Source: Streptomyces sp. NBC_00442 (lineage in GTDB: Bacteria > Actinomycetota > Actinomycetes > Streptomycetales > Streptomycetaceae). From it: DNA of 64,000 nucleotides. Each line of letters opens with the position of its first letter. The first letter of the stretch is position 1. Under the pieces are notes generated by a model. That model made no database searches and was not told the origin of the DNA. It saw nothing but the letters and a program-made list of their open reading frames with translations. Position numbers and translations under genes: made by a program. Location of the stretch: contig NZ_CP107918.1 of assembly GCF_036014195.1 (NCBI RefSeq), positions 4,092,001-4,156,000 on the forward strand, written 5' to 3'. Shown piece by piece: positions 46,601 through 54,255 of the stretch.

Positions 46601-47877
46601 TGGCCGGTGGGAAGCCCGGCCTTCTCCGCCTGCGTCAGCAGCTCCCGGTGTTCGGTTCCCAGCTCGGCCAGTCGGCTTCCGAGGTGTTCGACACCTTCGG
46701 CCAGCCGCTCCGCCGAGCCCTCCTCCGCGTCATGTGCGTTCCGCAGGGTGGTGAACGCGGCCGCGGCGGCGGTGTGCAGCGCCTCCACCGTGCCGCGGCG
46801 CTCCGACAGTTCGCGCAGGCTGCGGTAGGCGTGACTGGCGTGCAGGGCGGCCAGGTCGGTCCGGGCGGCCTGTTCCTCCTCGCGCACGGTCTCCAGTCGG
46901 CCCTCCGACTCCTCCTCCTGCGTCCTCAGGTCGCTCGTCCGCTGTGCGGCGTCTCCGGCCGCCCGGCGCCGCTGAGCGAGGACGCCCAGCTCGTGGCTCA
47001 CTCTCTGGGCGGAGGTGCGCAGGACCCCGGCCAGGTAGCCGCGGTAACTGGTGAGGAACGTGCGCAAGGCCGCGTCGGTGCGTTCCAGGCGGCCGAGTTC
47101 GTCCCGTACGGCGTCGAGGTCGTAGAGGTTGCGCGCCACCTTCTCGACCACGTCCTCGTCGAGCCCCGGCAGGGTCTCGCTCAGCAGGGAGACCAGGCCC
47201 CCGTGTTCGATCCGGTCGCCGACCGTCGGGCGCCGCAGCCGGTGGAGGAGCTGGGTGAGGTTGCGGTAGCGCGTCGTGTCGGTGATGCCGAACAGTTCCC
47301 GAGCCACGCGTGAGCGGTGCTCGACCGCACGGTCGGTCGTGTTGTCGGAGCCGACGATCTCCTTGAGCCGGTCGACCGGCAGCGGCTTACCGGCTTCGAC
47401 CAGGTGCAGGTCCTCACCGATCCGCAGCGGGGTGACGAAGAATGTCGGCAGCGCCTTCTGCGTCGACTTCGAGGCGCGGATGGCGGCACCGAGCGTCAGG
47501 TGGCGGTGACCGCCGTCGTCGGCCGTGCCCCGGAACTCCACCCACAGATACCCGAGACGGTTGGTCTGCTCGAATCCGTCCAGCATCAGCCAGGCAAGCG
47601 TGGTGCGGCCGGTGCCTGTCGCGTCCAGTGCTCGGGAGTCGCCGTCCAGAAGATACGGGAGCAGCATCTCCAGGGCCTTGGACTTGCCCGCGCCGTTCTT
47701 GCCGCGCAGCAGCAGCCGTCCGTCGCCGAAGGAGAACTCCTGCTCGTCGTACTGCCAGATGTTCTGGATGCCCGCCCGGTGCAGCCGGAAGCGGGTGCCG
47801 GCGGTCGTCGCAGGGCCGGCGGGTGTCGCAGCGCCGGAACGCGGCAGCGGAACGAGGCCACGCGCGTCGGTGGTCAT
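43621..47877 (-). CDS. jetC: Wadjet JetC-type SMC-like ATPase (TIGR02680)
   Basis: A 1418-aa SMC/MukB-like protein. The Walker A motif is GKNGAGKS (59-66), the signature motif is in TGLSQGEQRVLSYL and Walker B is LILLDDAFAKVD, both near the C-terminus. Between the head halves lie about 1,000 residues rich in Arg, Glu, Leu and Ala, forming long coiled coils around a hinge. It is the DNA-loop-extruding motor of Wadjet, which recognises plasmid topology. It overlaps jetB (4 nt) and jetD (4 nt), so all are translated together. Full length. Confidence 0.93.
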   Translation of the reverse strand: MTTDARGLVPLPRSGAATPAGPATTAGTRFRLHRAGIQNIWQYDEQEFSFGDGRLLLRGKNGAGKSKALEMLLPYLLDGDSRALDATGTGRTTLAWLMLDGFEQTNRLGYLWVEFRGTADDGGHRHLTLGAAIRASKSTQKALPTFFVTPLRIGEDLHLVEAGKPLPVDRLKEIVGSDNTTDRAVEHRSRVARELFGITDTTRYRNLTQLLHRLRRPTVGDRIEHGGLVSLLSETLPGLDEDVVEKVARNLYDLDAVRDELGRLERTDAALRTFLTSYRGYLAGVLRTSAQRVSHELGVLAQRRRAAGDAAQRTSDLRTQEEESEGRLETVREEEQAARTDLAALHASHAYRSLRELSERRGTVEALHTAAAAAFTTLRNAHDAEEGSAERLAEGVEHLGSRLAELGTEHRELLTQAEKAGLPTGHLGEAVALPRMVLTQATETELTTPDGETHTVRHRSVTRVDTVTAQEGLRSWQNQLEDAEAVARNRARMVQEVTRLISRADEARAAAAQSDAERERLEGEGEEAAGHLEGSRQKVAEESGAYARQVADWAARTRTALGIDCPSLDAVHATVGHETSTDAPFADRTLPPDIDNQAWRTAQAALEPYGEELTGRRDALALSVNRLGEELDHLAKQKRDWEQRTDPEPPAPHHRAAARTPGSGAPFYRLVDFAEDLAPADRAGLEGALEASGILDAWVSAGGVLLDPRTRDTLLQPGPALSDGRTLASALRPVPEPGCGVSSEQVGGLLASIALASAQETSAHNTVFYDGSWRLGVLSGRHDKGDTEYVGAAVRAETRRRILAELEERIARTQQRLADVREELAVADAMRRALTLAERDFPRARNLADAWSRTESAERTLRDLTAKATRAARLAEEARALAVSARTEAEATATAHDLPGDPAALDRVRTALASLLSGIGHLRRAVSGTGERLGTNQADADRYGRAQEDRLAADESYRLHLAGLRTAEQDLRTREEAIGSSEEEILSREQDAKQRITNAVQALPAAQRARDDFHDLRVRAEEDEKRLRGTLSDQETAVIDTGSALRGALSRPEVVLGAGLDRSSLPEYVSDDPGADVRSRLRALRALADAVEQALGRPKGEVSDSALLIRHTALRDQLAGGYDAQLEERGGIKVCRLVDDHGSHDVAAVGERIALQAAEARGRLTEREREVFQRFLTGELGDHLSAQVITAANLVAALNATLRTVRTSHGLGVELLWKLDEDVDADVRAAVELLRSPSSLRTREETEQLREVLQRRIEDARLADPSAGYAAHLRTALDYRDWFRFHTFVVEDAAPGRRRKLTGRTGLSQGEQRVLSYLVLFAAAAAHFTSLAESAPHAPRLILLDDAFAKVDEPTHGRLGRILVDLDLDFVLTSERLMGNWPEVPSLHIYECLRDPHVRGVATLHYTWNGRHRRLVSV

Positions 47878-49199
47878 AGCGGCAACTCCTCTTGAACGTC
47901 AGTGCCTTTGCCTGCTGCGGTGGCCGGGCGCACCGTGACGTGGGTGGCGTAGCGGGCCGCTGCGGCCAGCAGCACCCAGCCGTCGCCGCCGGGCCGTGCG
48001 CCATGGACATCGGTCACCGTGCGTCCTTCCGGCGCCTCTTCGACGTACCCCTCCGGCAGTCCTTCGCCCTCGGCGCGCAGCTGGGCCGCGCGGGCCATCA
48101 GCCGCATGCGGACCAGGAGGTCCAATACGGCCTCTCGCAGGGAGGGAAGGTCCTCCAGGTAGCCGCGCTGCCAGTTGCTGCGCTGCCCGTACTCAGCGAT
48201 CAGCCCGGCCAGCACCTCATCCACCAGGCCGTCCGGGACGGCCACCCCGATGACGAGCGTCCCGCCGGTCGCCGGATGCCCCGGCTCCTGCGGCCGAAGC
48301 CGCTCCACGAGCCGTTCCGCCAGCAGCAGCGCGGCCTGTGCGACGGTCCCGGTTCCCGGCAGGTGCAGATCCGTGAGCTCCTCCTCGGGGTCCACCAGTG
48401 CCACGCCCTCGGCACGGATCTCCATCTCCAGACCAAGGAGTTCGGAGAAAGCCTGGGCTTCCCGGCGCTGCCGGGTGCGGAGCCAGTCCCGCTCGGCGTC
48501 GGTCAGCTCGTCGAGGTGGACGACGGGTGTCTCGACGAGCATCCGGCGCACGTAGGTGCGTGGTCCGCCGAAGCTCGGGTCCGCAGCCCGCCGGACCAGG
48601 TCGGCGCCGTCCCGTGCTTGGGAGAGCGGGCCGGCGACAACCACGCGTGCCAGCTCCCGATCTATCGTGATCAGGGCTTCTCCGCCCGCCTCCTGCGCAA
48701 GCGCGGTCACATGGCCCTCGGTCTCGATGAGCACGCCCCAGTCGACGAGCTGGCGCAGAGCCGCGACCAGGGTCCGCTTCCCGGCCGCCCGGCCCGTTTC
48801 CTCCAGCTCAATCCCGGCGTCGGCTGCGGCAGCCCTGATATCGGCGACCAGGTGTGACAGCAGCATCTGCTCGGGCGCGGTCACCAGCACGGACAGGGCC
48901 AGCGCGAGGCAGGCGTACGTGTGTGGGGTGAACGGGGTGCCGGTGGAGCGCTCCAGCCGATGACCCGAACCCGCCCCCAGCCCCGCCTTGAACAGCCTGG
49001 CATAGGAGCTGTCGACCAGCAGGCGGTAGCCGAGCACCTGCTGGAACCGTTTGCCCAGCCAGTCGGCGTGCCTGCGGATCAGCGGGAAGAGGTCGGCGTG
49101 CGGGCCGTCCGACGCGATCAGCGGGTGGGCGAGCAGCAGCCGGGCGGCGGTGCGGCGCTCGGCTGCCAGGGCTACCTCGTGAGTCGAGGGGAGGGTCAT
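47874..49199 (-). CDS. jetB: Wadjet JetB-type kleisin-associated subunit (DUF2398/TIGR02678)
   Basis: A 441-aa protein overlapping both neighbours by ATGA. It starts with helical segments (LAAERRTAARLLLAHPLIASDGPHADLF), then shows HADWLGKRFQQVLGYRL and winged-helix-like stretches (LVAALRQLVDWGVLIETEG). It fits DUF2398, which corresponds to the MukE-like (KITE) subunit of the SMC complex. It would bridge the kleisin and the ATPase heads. Confidence 0.85.
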   Translation of the reverse strand: MTLPSTHEVALAAERRTAARLLLAHPLIASDGPHADLFPLIRRHADWLGKRFQQVLGYRLLVDSSYARLFKAGLGAGSGHRLERSTGTPFTPHTYACLALALSVLVTAPEQMLLSHLVADIRAAAADAGIELEETGRAAGKRTLVAALRQLVDWGVLIETEGHVTALAQEAGGEALITIDRELARVVVAGPLSQARDGADLVRRAADPSFGGPRTYVRRMLVETPVVHLDELTDAERDWLRTRQRREAQAFSELLGLEMEIRAEGVALVDPEEELTDLHLPGTGTVAQAALLLAERLVERLRPQEPGHPATGGTLVIGVAVPDGLVDEVLAGLIAEYGQRSNWQRGYLEDLPSLREAVLDLLVRMRLMARAAQLRAEGEGLPEGYVEEAPEGRTVTDVHGARPGGDGWVLLAAAARYATHVTVRPATAAGKGTDVQEELPL

Positions 49200-50824
49200 G
49201 ACACGCTCGCCTCCGCTTCGCCGTCGACCGCGGCGGAGGTGCGACCGATGTCCAGCTCCAGGTCGTCCAGCAGCAGGTCGCCGTCGGCCGAGTACAGCAC
49301 CGTTCGCGTGCCCGCCGTCCGGCGCACGGTGAGGCGGATACGCAGTTCGGCGTCTTCACTGCTGGCCGAGTCGAGGTCGAACCCCGTCGTCCTCTCTCCG
49401 TCCGTGCTGACGGGCCTGCTGAGCTGTGCGTTTCCGAGCGCTGTGGCCAGCAGCTCCAGGAGCAGGCCGAGCGCCGCTGACGTGAGGTGTACCTCGGCGA
49501 ACCGGCCGGACGCGCTGCGCAGTTCGTCGGCTGCCGCTGCTCTGGCCGCTGCCCGCTGACGGGCTGCCTCCCTCAGCAGCTGCTTCTGCGCGGAGTGGTC
49601 CTCCACCGCGGAGGCCCGGCCCCGCTGGGCGCGGCTGCCTCTCTCCCGCAGGGCCACCGGTACCTCGACCACCGGGCCGGTCCACCAGCTCGTGTAGGCG
49701 GGCACCACCTCGTCGGTGGCCGGAGGTATGCTCAGATGGCGGGCGCCGTACAGCCCGAATGCGGCGACGGCGATGTCGTGTGCGTCCCGCGGCGCCGCTT
49801 CGTCGAACCAGCGGGCCAGCCGCAGCAGATCCTTGCGCCGGGACATCTCCCCGGTGGCTGACCGCAGCATCCGCTTGGCGTTGGCGAGCAGCGACTGCAA
49901 CGCGCGCAGGGTGGCATCGCGTAGCTGGTCGACCTGGCTGCCTTGGCCGTCGGTGTTGCTGAACCAGCCGCGCAGGCCCTCCCAGTCCGCGAATTCGCGG
50001 CCGCGGCTGCGCTGGATCCGGACGTCTGGGCGGCTTTCGCCCTGCGCCTGCGCCGAGAGCCCGGTGAGCCCCTGGGCATGAGAGTCCAGCCGGTCCAGCA
50101 GAGCCGGGATGTGCGGCCACAGGGTGTCCAACGCCGCCGAGATCCGGGGCGCGCGGAACGCCACGTCCTCCGTGATTGCCTCGACGTAGTCCAGGAGCAG
50201 CTCCTTGAAGCCCTGGTACTCGGCGCTGTCCAGGTCGTAGCGGGACAGCACCTGGCCGAGATAGGCATAGAAGTCGCGTATGGAGTCCGCGAACTCGGTG
50301 AACTGCACGAACAGCGTGCTGATCCGCTCCAGTCCGTCCTGCGGCTCGACGCCGCCCGGCGCGGTCACGAGGTCGGCCAGCTCCCGTAGTCCGCGCTCGA
50401 CCAGTGCCAGCAGTTCGTTGCTCACCTCGCGGGCGGCGTCGGCCTCGGCCAGGACTCCGTCGGCGTCCCGCTGGATACGTTCGCCCAGTTTCGACAGCTG
50501 GTAGCGCGAGCGGGATCGCTGGTACTCACTGATGCTGGACGCGTTCACCGTGTGGCTGCTGCGGAGCAGGTTTCCCCACTGGACCAGCTGTTCCAGTCGG
50601 ACCGTGAGGGTGTCGGCGTCGAGTCCTGCGGCGGAAGCGCCGGTCTGGCGCAATTTCGCCATGATGTCCGGGACGGCGAGATCCGCCAGCAGCGTTCCGC
50701 AGAAGACCCGCATGATCGCGACGTGCTCCAGCCGTTCGGGCGCGCTGAGGTACGTGTACGCGTTCAGCCGCCGCCGCGCCTCCTCGTCGGCGTCCTGACC
50801 TGCACCGGATGCTGATGCCCCCAT
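49196..50824 (-). CDS. jetA: Wadjet JetA-type kleisin (DUF2397/TIGR02677)
   Basis: A 542-aa protein from ATG 50824 with a weak ribosome site; first gene of jetABCD. Residues 20-110 form a winged helix (YLSAPERLEHVAIMRVF, then LEQLVQWGNLLRS), a helical middle follows (LFVQFTEFADSIRDFYAYLGQVL), and an alpha/beta C-terminal domain ends the protein. This matches DUF2397, the MukF/kleisin-like subunit linking the SMC heads. It diverges from the DUF433 antitoxin-like gene over 232 nt. Confidence 0.87.
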   Translation of the reverse strand: MGASASGAGQDADEEARRRLNAYTYLSAPERLEHVAIMRVFCGTLLADLAVPDIMAKLRQTGASAAGLDADTLTVRLEQLVQWGNLLRSSHTVNASSISEYQRSRSRYQLSKLGERIQRDADGVLAEADAAREVSNELLALVERGLRELADLVTAPGGVEPQDGLERISTLFVQFTEFADSIRDFYAYLGQVLSRYDLDSAEYQGFKELLLDYVEAITEDVAFRAPRISAALDTLWPHIPALLDRLDSHAQGLTGLSAQAQGESRPDVRIQRSRGREFADWEGLRGWFSNTDGQGSQVDQLRDATLRALQSLLANAKRMLRSATGEMSRRKDLLRLARWFDEAAPRDAHDIAVAAFGLYGARHLSIPPATDEVVPAYTSWWTGPVVEVPVALRERGSRAQRGRASAVEDHSAQKQLLREAARQRAAARAAAADELRSASGRFAEVHLTSAALGLLLELLATALGNAQLSRPVSTDGERTTGFDLDSASSEDAELRIRLTVRRTAGTRTVLYSADGDLLLDDLELDIGRTSAAVDGEAEASVS

Positions 50825-51056
50825 GCCCGTGAGGTTACGCGGCGCATACGGGCGCCGCCGGTGGGTGGCCGAAAATGCCACGGACGTGTGCCGGCCTGTG
50901 GCGAATCCCGCGGGAGCGGCATGTGCGGCATGTAGGCGTCCGGCGTCCCGGCTCACCCTGAATGGGCCCTTCGGTTTCTGTGCTGAGTGGCCTCCAGGAG
51001 AATGGGGTACGTTCAGGCCGATATCCATGGGGGCGGAAGACGGAAGGAGGCACGCG

Positions 51057-51701
51057 GTGTCGTACGAACCCAAACTCGCCGCGGCTCTTTCCGGCGCGAC
51101 GCTGCGCCAGCTGTCCCACTGGCGCCGAGCCTCTGGGCCCAAGGGCGCCGTGCTCGTGCCCGAGATCTCCAGCGAGAGGCCGATCCTCTACTCGTTCCGC
51201 GACGTTGTCGCACTCCGCATCTGTGTGCAGCTGCGCGAAGAGGCTTCGTTGCAGAAGATCCGCCGTGCGCTGAACACGCTCCGGGAGGACCTCGGCGAGT
51301 GGGAGCACCTCTCCTCGTACAAACTCGTCGCGGGCCCGGACACGATCTATCTGGCTGAACCCGACCATGCCGTAGACCTGATCAAGGGAGGCAACGTGGT
51401 CATCCACCAGATGGTGGATGTTCTCGCGCCCTTCTATAAGGACGGCCGCAGCATTCCCGCTCTGCTCACCCCCCGTGAACACGTTGCGGTCGACGAGTCG
51501 GTGCGAGGCGGCGAACCGGTCATCCAAGGCACCAGGATCCCGGCGTCAGATGTCGCTGCCCTCGTGAGAGACGGCATCCCGCCGGACCAGATCGGTGAGT
51601 TCTACCCAGGCGTGACGGCCGAGGCCGCCCGGGACGCTGCCGACTTCAGCGAGTACGTCGACAGCTATGGCAGCAGTGAGCCCCGGCAGGTCGTCGCTTG
51701 A
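51057..51701 (+). CDS. DUF433 antitoxin with MerR-like N-terminus
   Basis: A 214-aa protein starting at GTG 51057 six nt after GGAAGGAGG; an ATG at 51027 is less likely. The N-terminal half resembles a MerR helix-turn-helix (GATLRQLSHWRRASG, YSFRDVVALRICVQLREEASLQKI). The C-terminal half is a DUF433 domain (GEPVIQGTRIPASDVAALVRDG, then IGEFYPGVTAEAARDAADF). DUF433 proteins act as VapB-like antitoxins that neutralise PIN-like toxins and repress their own promoter. It overlaps the toxin gene by 4 nt. Confidence 0.88.
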   Translation: MSYEPKLAAALSGATLRQLSHWRRASGPKGAVLVPEISSERPILYSFRDVVALRICVQLREEASLQKIRRALNTLREDLGEWEHLSSYKLVAGPDTIYLAEPDHAVDLIKGGNVVIHQMVDVLAPFYKDGRSIPALLTPREHVAVDESVRGGEPVIQGTRIPASDVAALVRDGIPPDQIGEFYPGVTAEAARDAADFSEYVDSYGSSEPRQVVA

Positions 51702-52168
51702 AACTGCTGCTCGACGAGAACGTGCCCCGTCCCATGGCCGAGATCGTGCGCATCTTGCTGAAGGCGCATGAAGTCGTCCACGTCCACGAGCTCAAGGGCT
51801 GGACGGGCACGAAGGACATCGAGCTGTACGCCAATGCCAAGACCGACGGCTTCGAGGTCGTCATCACCAATGACACCAAACAGCTCAGCCGGCCACTCGA
51901 AGTGGCGGCCATCGCACAGTCGGGCCTGCATCGCATCGAGTACCGCCAGAACAACAAGCACGGTGGCCTGGTGGGCCTGGGCACGGCGATCGCCACTGTC
52001 TGCGCGGCCCTTCCGCACGCCCTGTCCGAACTCGAAGCAGCTGACGGCCAGCGTCTCGTCTCTCTGACGTCGATCGACCCGACCCGGCAGAAGCGCCTCC
52101 AGATCACGGACCCGGCCGTCGCCCCGCCGAAGCACTGGCCGGGGCGCGATTCGACCGCTGAGTCCTGA
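51698..52168 (+). CDS. DUF5615 PIN-like toxin
   Basis: A 156-aa protein starting at TTG 51698 inside the antitoxin stop. MKLLLDENVPRP gives the first acidic active-site residues of the PIN-like fold, and VVITNDTKQL the second acidic site. DUF5615 proteins are RNase-type toxins related to VapC. With DUF433 upstream it is a complete type II toxin-antitoxin pair, placed back to back with the Wadjet operon, where it may help keep the island. Confidence 0.86.
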   Translation: MKLLLDENVPRPMAEIVRILLKAHEVVHVHELKGWTGTKDIELYANAKTDGFEVVITNDTKQLSRPLEVAAIAQSGLHRIEYRQNNKHGGLVGLGTAIATVCAALPHALSELEAADGQRLVSLTSIDPTRQKRLQITDPAVAPPKHWPGRDSTAES

Positions 52169-52285
52169 CACCTCGATACACGAGGGCTCCCGGCCAGTAA
52201 CCCATCGGAATCGATGCGGGGAATGACCTGGCATCGCTGCCTGCGCTTCGTCTCATCAAGGTTCACTGCCGAGCTCTTCCTGGAG

Positions 52286-53008
52286 TTAGGCGATGCGTTG
52301 TTGGGTTGCCGCCGCGTTCTTCTGCTGACGGGTCAGCTTCGCCTCGGCGGCTGCCAGTTCCCGGGCGAGCCGCTCTCGATCAGCTGCCGCCCGCTCACGG
52401 ATGGTCCCGTCATCGCGGTACGCGGGCCCTACTCGCTCACTGCTCACTACGCCGCGACGCTCTCCGCACTCTGGGCAGTCGATGACGCGGGTGGAAACGC
52501 GGCTGTTCTCGCGATGCTGAATGTGGGGCACCACATGGTCGCAACGGAGAGTGAGGTCCCAAGTATCGAGGTCTTTCTTGCGCTCCTCCCGCGAAGGCCA
52601 GGACGCGAACAGGCTGGCGAGCTTCTCTATCTGCTTCGGCCCCATCGGCGGTGGCGGGCAACAAAAACAGCAGTGCGTCACCCGAGAACCGCTGACGGAC
52701 CACCGAGCATCCCGGCAGTCGGCGTGCCGCTCGCGGAACCTCTGGTTGGCTTCCTCGTATTCGCGCTTCTCGGCCTCGGACAACCTCATGAGAGGTGGCC
52801 AGCTCCCCAGCTCATCCGTCATGGGTTGTCCGCAACCGCGACAGGGCTCATCGGCCACGTACTCCCCCCAGCTGAGGCACGTACCTTCTCGCTTCCAGCG
52901 TGCATCCCGCTCGCGGCGACGACGGTCGTCCGCTTCGGCATTCAGGGCCGAGCGCAGAGCACGTTTGGCGGCTCGTCGCCGCTTCTGCTCCTCCGTGAGC
53001 TTGGCCAT
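52286..53008 (-). CDS. Cys/His-rich zinc-cluster protein
   Basis: A 240-aa protein starting at ATG 53008 behind GAAGGG. Both ends are charged helices (TEEQKRRRAAKRALRSAL; AERERLARELAAAE-like). The middle carries CRGCGQPM, THCCFCCPPPP and RCDHVVPHIQHRENS through DCPECGERRG, giving two or more zinc sites. The CDHVVPHIQH stretch recalls the HH core of HNH nucleases, but a full HNH motif is not clear. It lies between the toxin and the Qat-like pair and may be a nucleic-acid-binding part of the island. Confidence 0.6.
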   Translation of the reverse strand: MAKLTEEQKRRRAAKRALRSALNAEADDRRRRERDARWKREGTCLSWGEYVADEPCRGCGQPMTDELGSWPPLMRLSEAEKREYEEANQRFRERHADCRDARWSVSGSRVTHCCFCCPPPPMGPKQIEKLASLFASWPSREERKKDLDTWDLTLRCDHVVPHIQHRENSRVSTRVIDCPECGERRGVVSSERVGPAYRDDGTIRERAAADRERLARELAAAEAKLTRQQKNAAATQQRIA

Positions 53009-53477
53009 GGCTTCACCCTTCGCTGCACCGTGTTCTCGTGCACAACCGTGGAATGCATGCTGGCGTGGCCACCCCGTGAGCCGACTGCCCGTGTGCCGGA
53101 TGACGACTTGTGACCGGACCTGGATCGCAAGCGGCCTTCAGGCGACTGGTGTCGTCTGGAGCGGACAGCCGGAGCTTCCTGATTTGATACGCGGTCAGGA
53201 GCCGCACTGCAGAGAGCACGGACAACAGGGCATACGACGCAAGGGCCAATCTTGCCAGCCCGCGACCTGCCCCGAACCGGTACTTGCGGGGCGTCTGTGA
53301 CTCAGCGCTACGACTGGTCACGTATCTGGGTGTAGGCATCACGGGAAGTGATACCCCTGGCTGTTTCAGCACCTGGTCGGTCCGCGGGCCCCTGGCCGAG
53401 TCCCGCCCTACCTGGGGATCGTCCGGTCTGATGCCATGGACGAAGTGGCTGGTTGGGACACCATCGTTGGGGGCGAT
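53009..53477. other. Gap upstream of the Qat-like pair
   Basis: No supported gene in 470 nt. A minus-strand frame at about 53013-53372 has one hydrophobic stretch (LARLALASYALLSVL) but no ribosome site and no family. The region should hold the promoter of the forward QatB-like gene. Confidence 0.45.
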
Positions 53478-54218
53478 GTGGGGACATCCACGCGATGGAA
53501 GGGACCGAACGGCGATCGGTGGAGCTCCGCTGGGAGGCGGCTGGCGCGCTGGCGGGAGGACTCACGTGACGCGGATCAGCGGCTAGAGGAGATCGCGGCG
53601 GACCACCTGAGCGCCCTGCACGAGACGCTCCGTGCCGATCGATCGGCTTTCGGGTTGTACGACACGGCTTGCGCGGCAGGCGAACGGCTCGCCGGAGCCC
53701 TGGGGCCGCTGGCTACAGAGGGGGCGGAGTCGGAGGACGCGCTCGTCGCGCGTCTCGTCTTGGAGGTCGGTGGGGACGGCGGCACACTCGCCGACGCCGC
53801 GGTGCGCAGGGGGATGGCCGCGGCGGTCCGCGATGTCCGGAGCAGACATCCCGAGCTGGACGATGCCATGGGCGGAGGCGGCGGCGGCTTCACCTGGGAC
53901 ATCCTGTGCGATCTCTACCAGGTGTTCTTCGCGGACATGGTGGGGGAGTTCCTCAGGTCCGTTGTCGCCGAGCACGTCAAGGTGGCGGTCCCGGTGCTCA
54001 TCGCGGCCGATCCGGAAGGCAGGATCGCCGACTGGGTCGCGGAGAAGGTAGTGGACCTGGTGCCGAATCCTTGCGAGGAGTCCGCCGAAGCGACGGACCT
54101 TGCACAGGGTGTGGATACCGCGCAGTCAGTGGTGGACGCTCTGCAGGACCCGTCGGCTGCATTGCCCAAGATCGCCGAGTTGTTGGTACCGCGGGCGGTC
54201 GGAAGGTGCTTGGCCTGA
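53478..54218 (+). CDS. QatB-like protein (C-terminal frameshift)
   Basis: About 246 aa from GTG 53478, giving an N-terminus MGTSTRWKGPNG that recalls the GTS-x-GP start of QatB proteins; ATG 53436 is an alternative. The rest is helical (DHLSALHETLRADRSAFGL; LCDLYQVFFADMVGEFLRS). The annotated frame ends LVPRAVGRCLA, but one base back the sequence reads KVLGLITEEITGEEGAAA and stops inside the next start codon (54257-54259). That is the natural coupled end, so one base seems to be missing near 54205. In Qat defence QatB works with QatA, QatC and QatD; only B- and C-like genes occur here. Confidence 0.6.
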   Translation: MGTSTRWKGPNGDRWSSAGRRLARWREDSRDADQRLEEIAADHLSALHETLRADRSAFGLYDTACAAGERLAGALGPLATEGAESEDALVARLVLEVGGDGGTLADAAVRRGMAAAVRDVRSRHPELDDAMGGGGGGFTWDILCDLYQVFFADMVGEFLRSVVAEHVKVAVPVLIAADPEGRIADWVAEKVVDLVPNPCEESAEATDLAQGVDTAQSVVDALQDPSAALPKIAELLVPRAVGRCLA

Positions 54219-54255
54219 TCACCGAGGAGATCACCGGAGAAGAGGGAGCTGCGGC

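Noticed and set aside
53013..53372. 119-aa minus-strand hypothetical protein
   Set aside because: One hydrophobic stretch but no ribosome site, no homology recalled, and a skewed basic composition.
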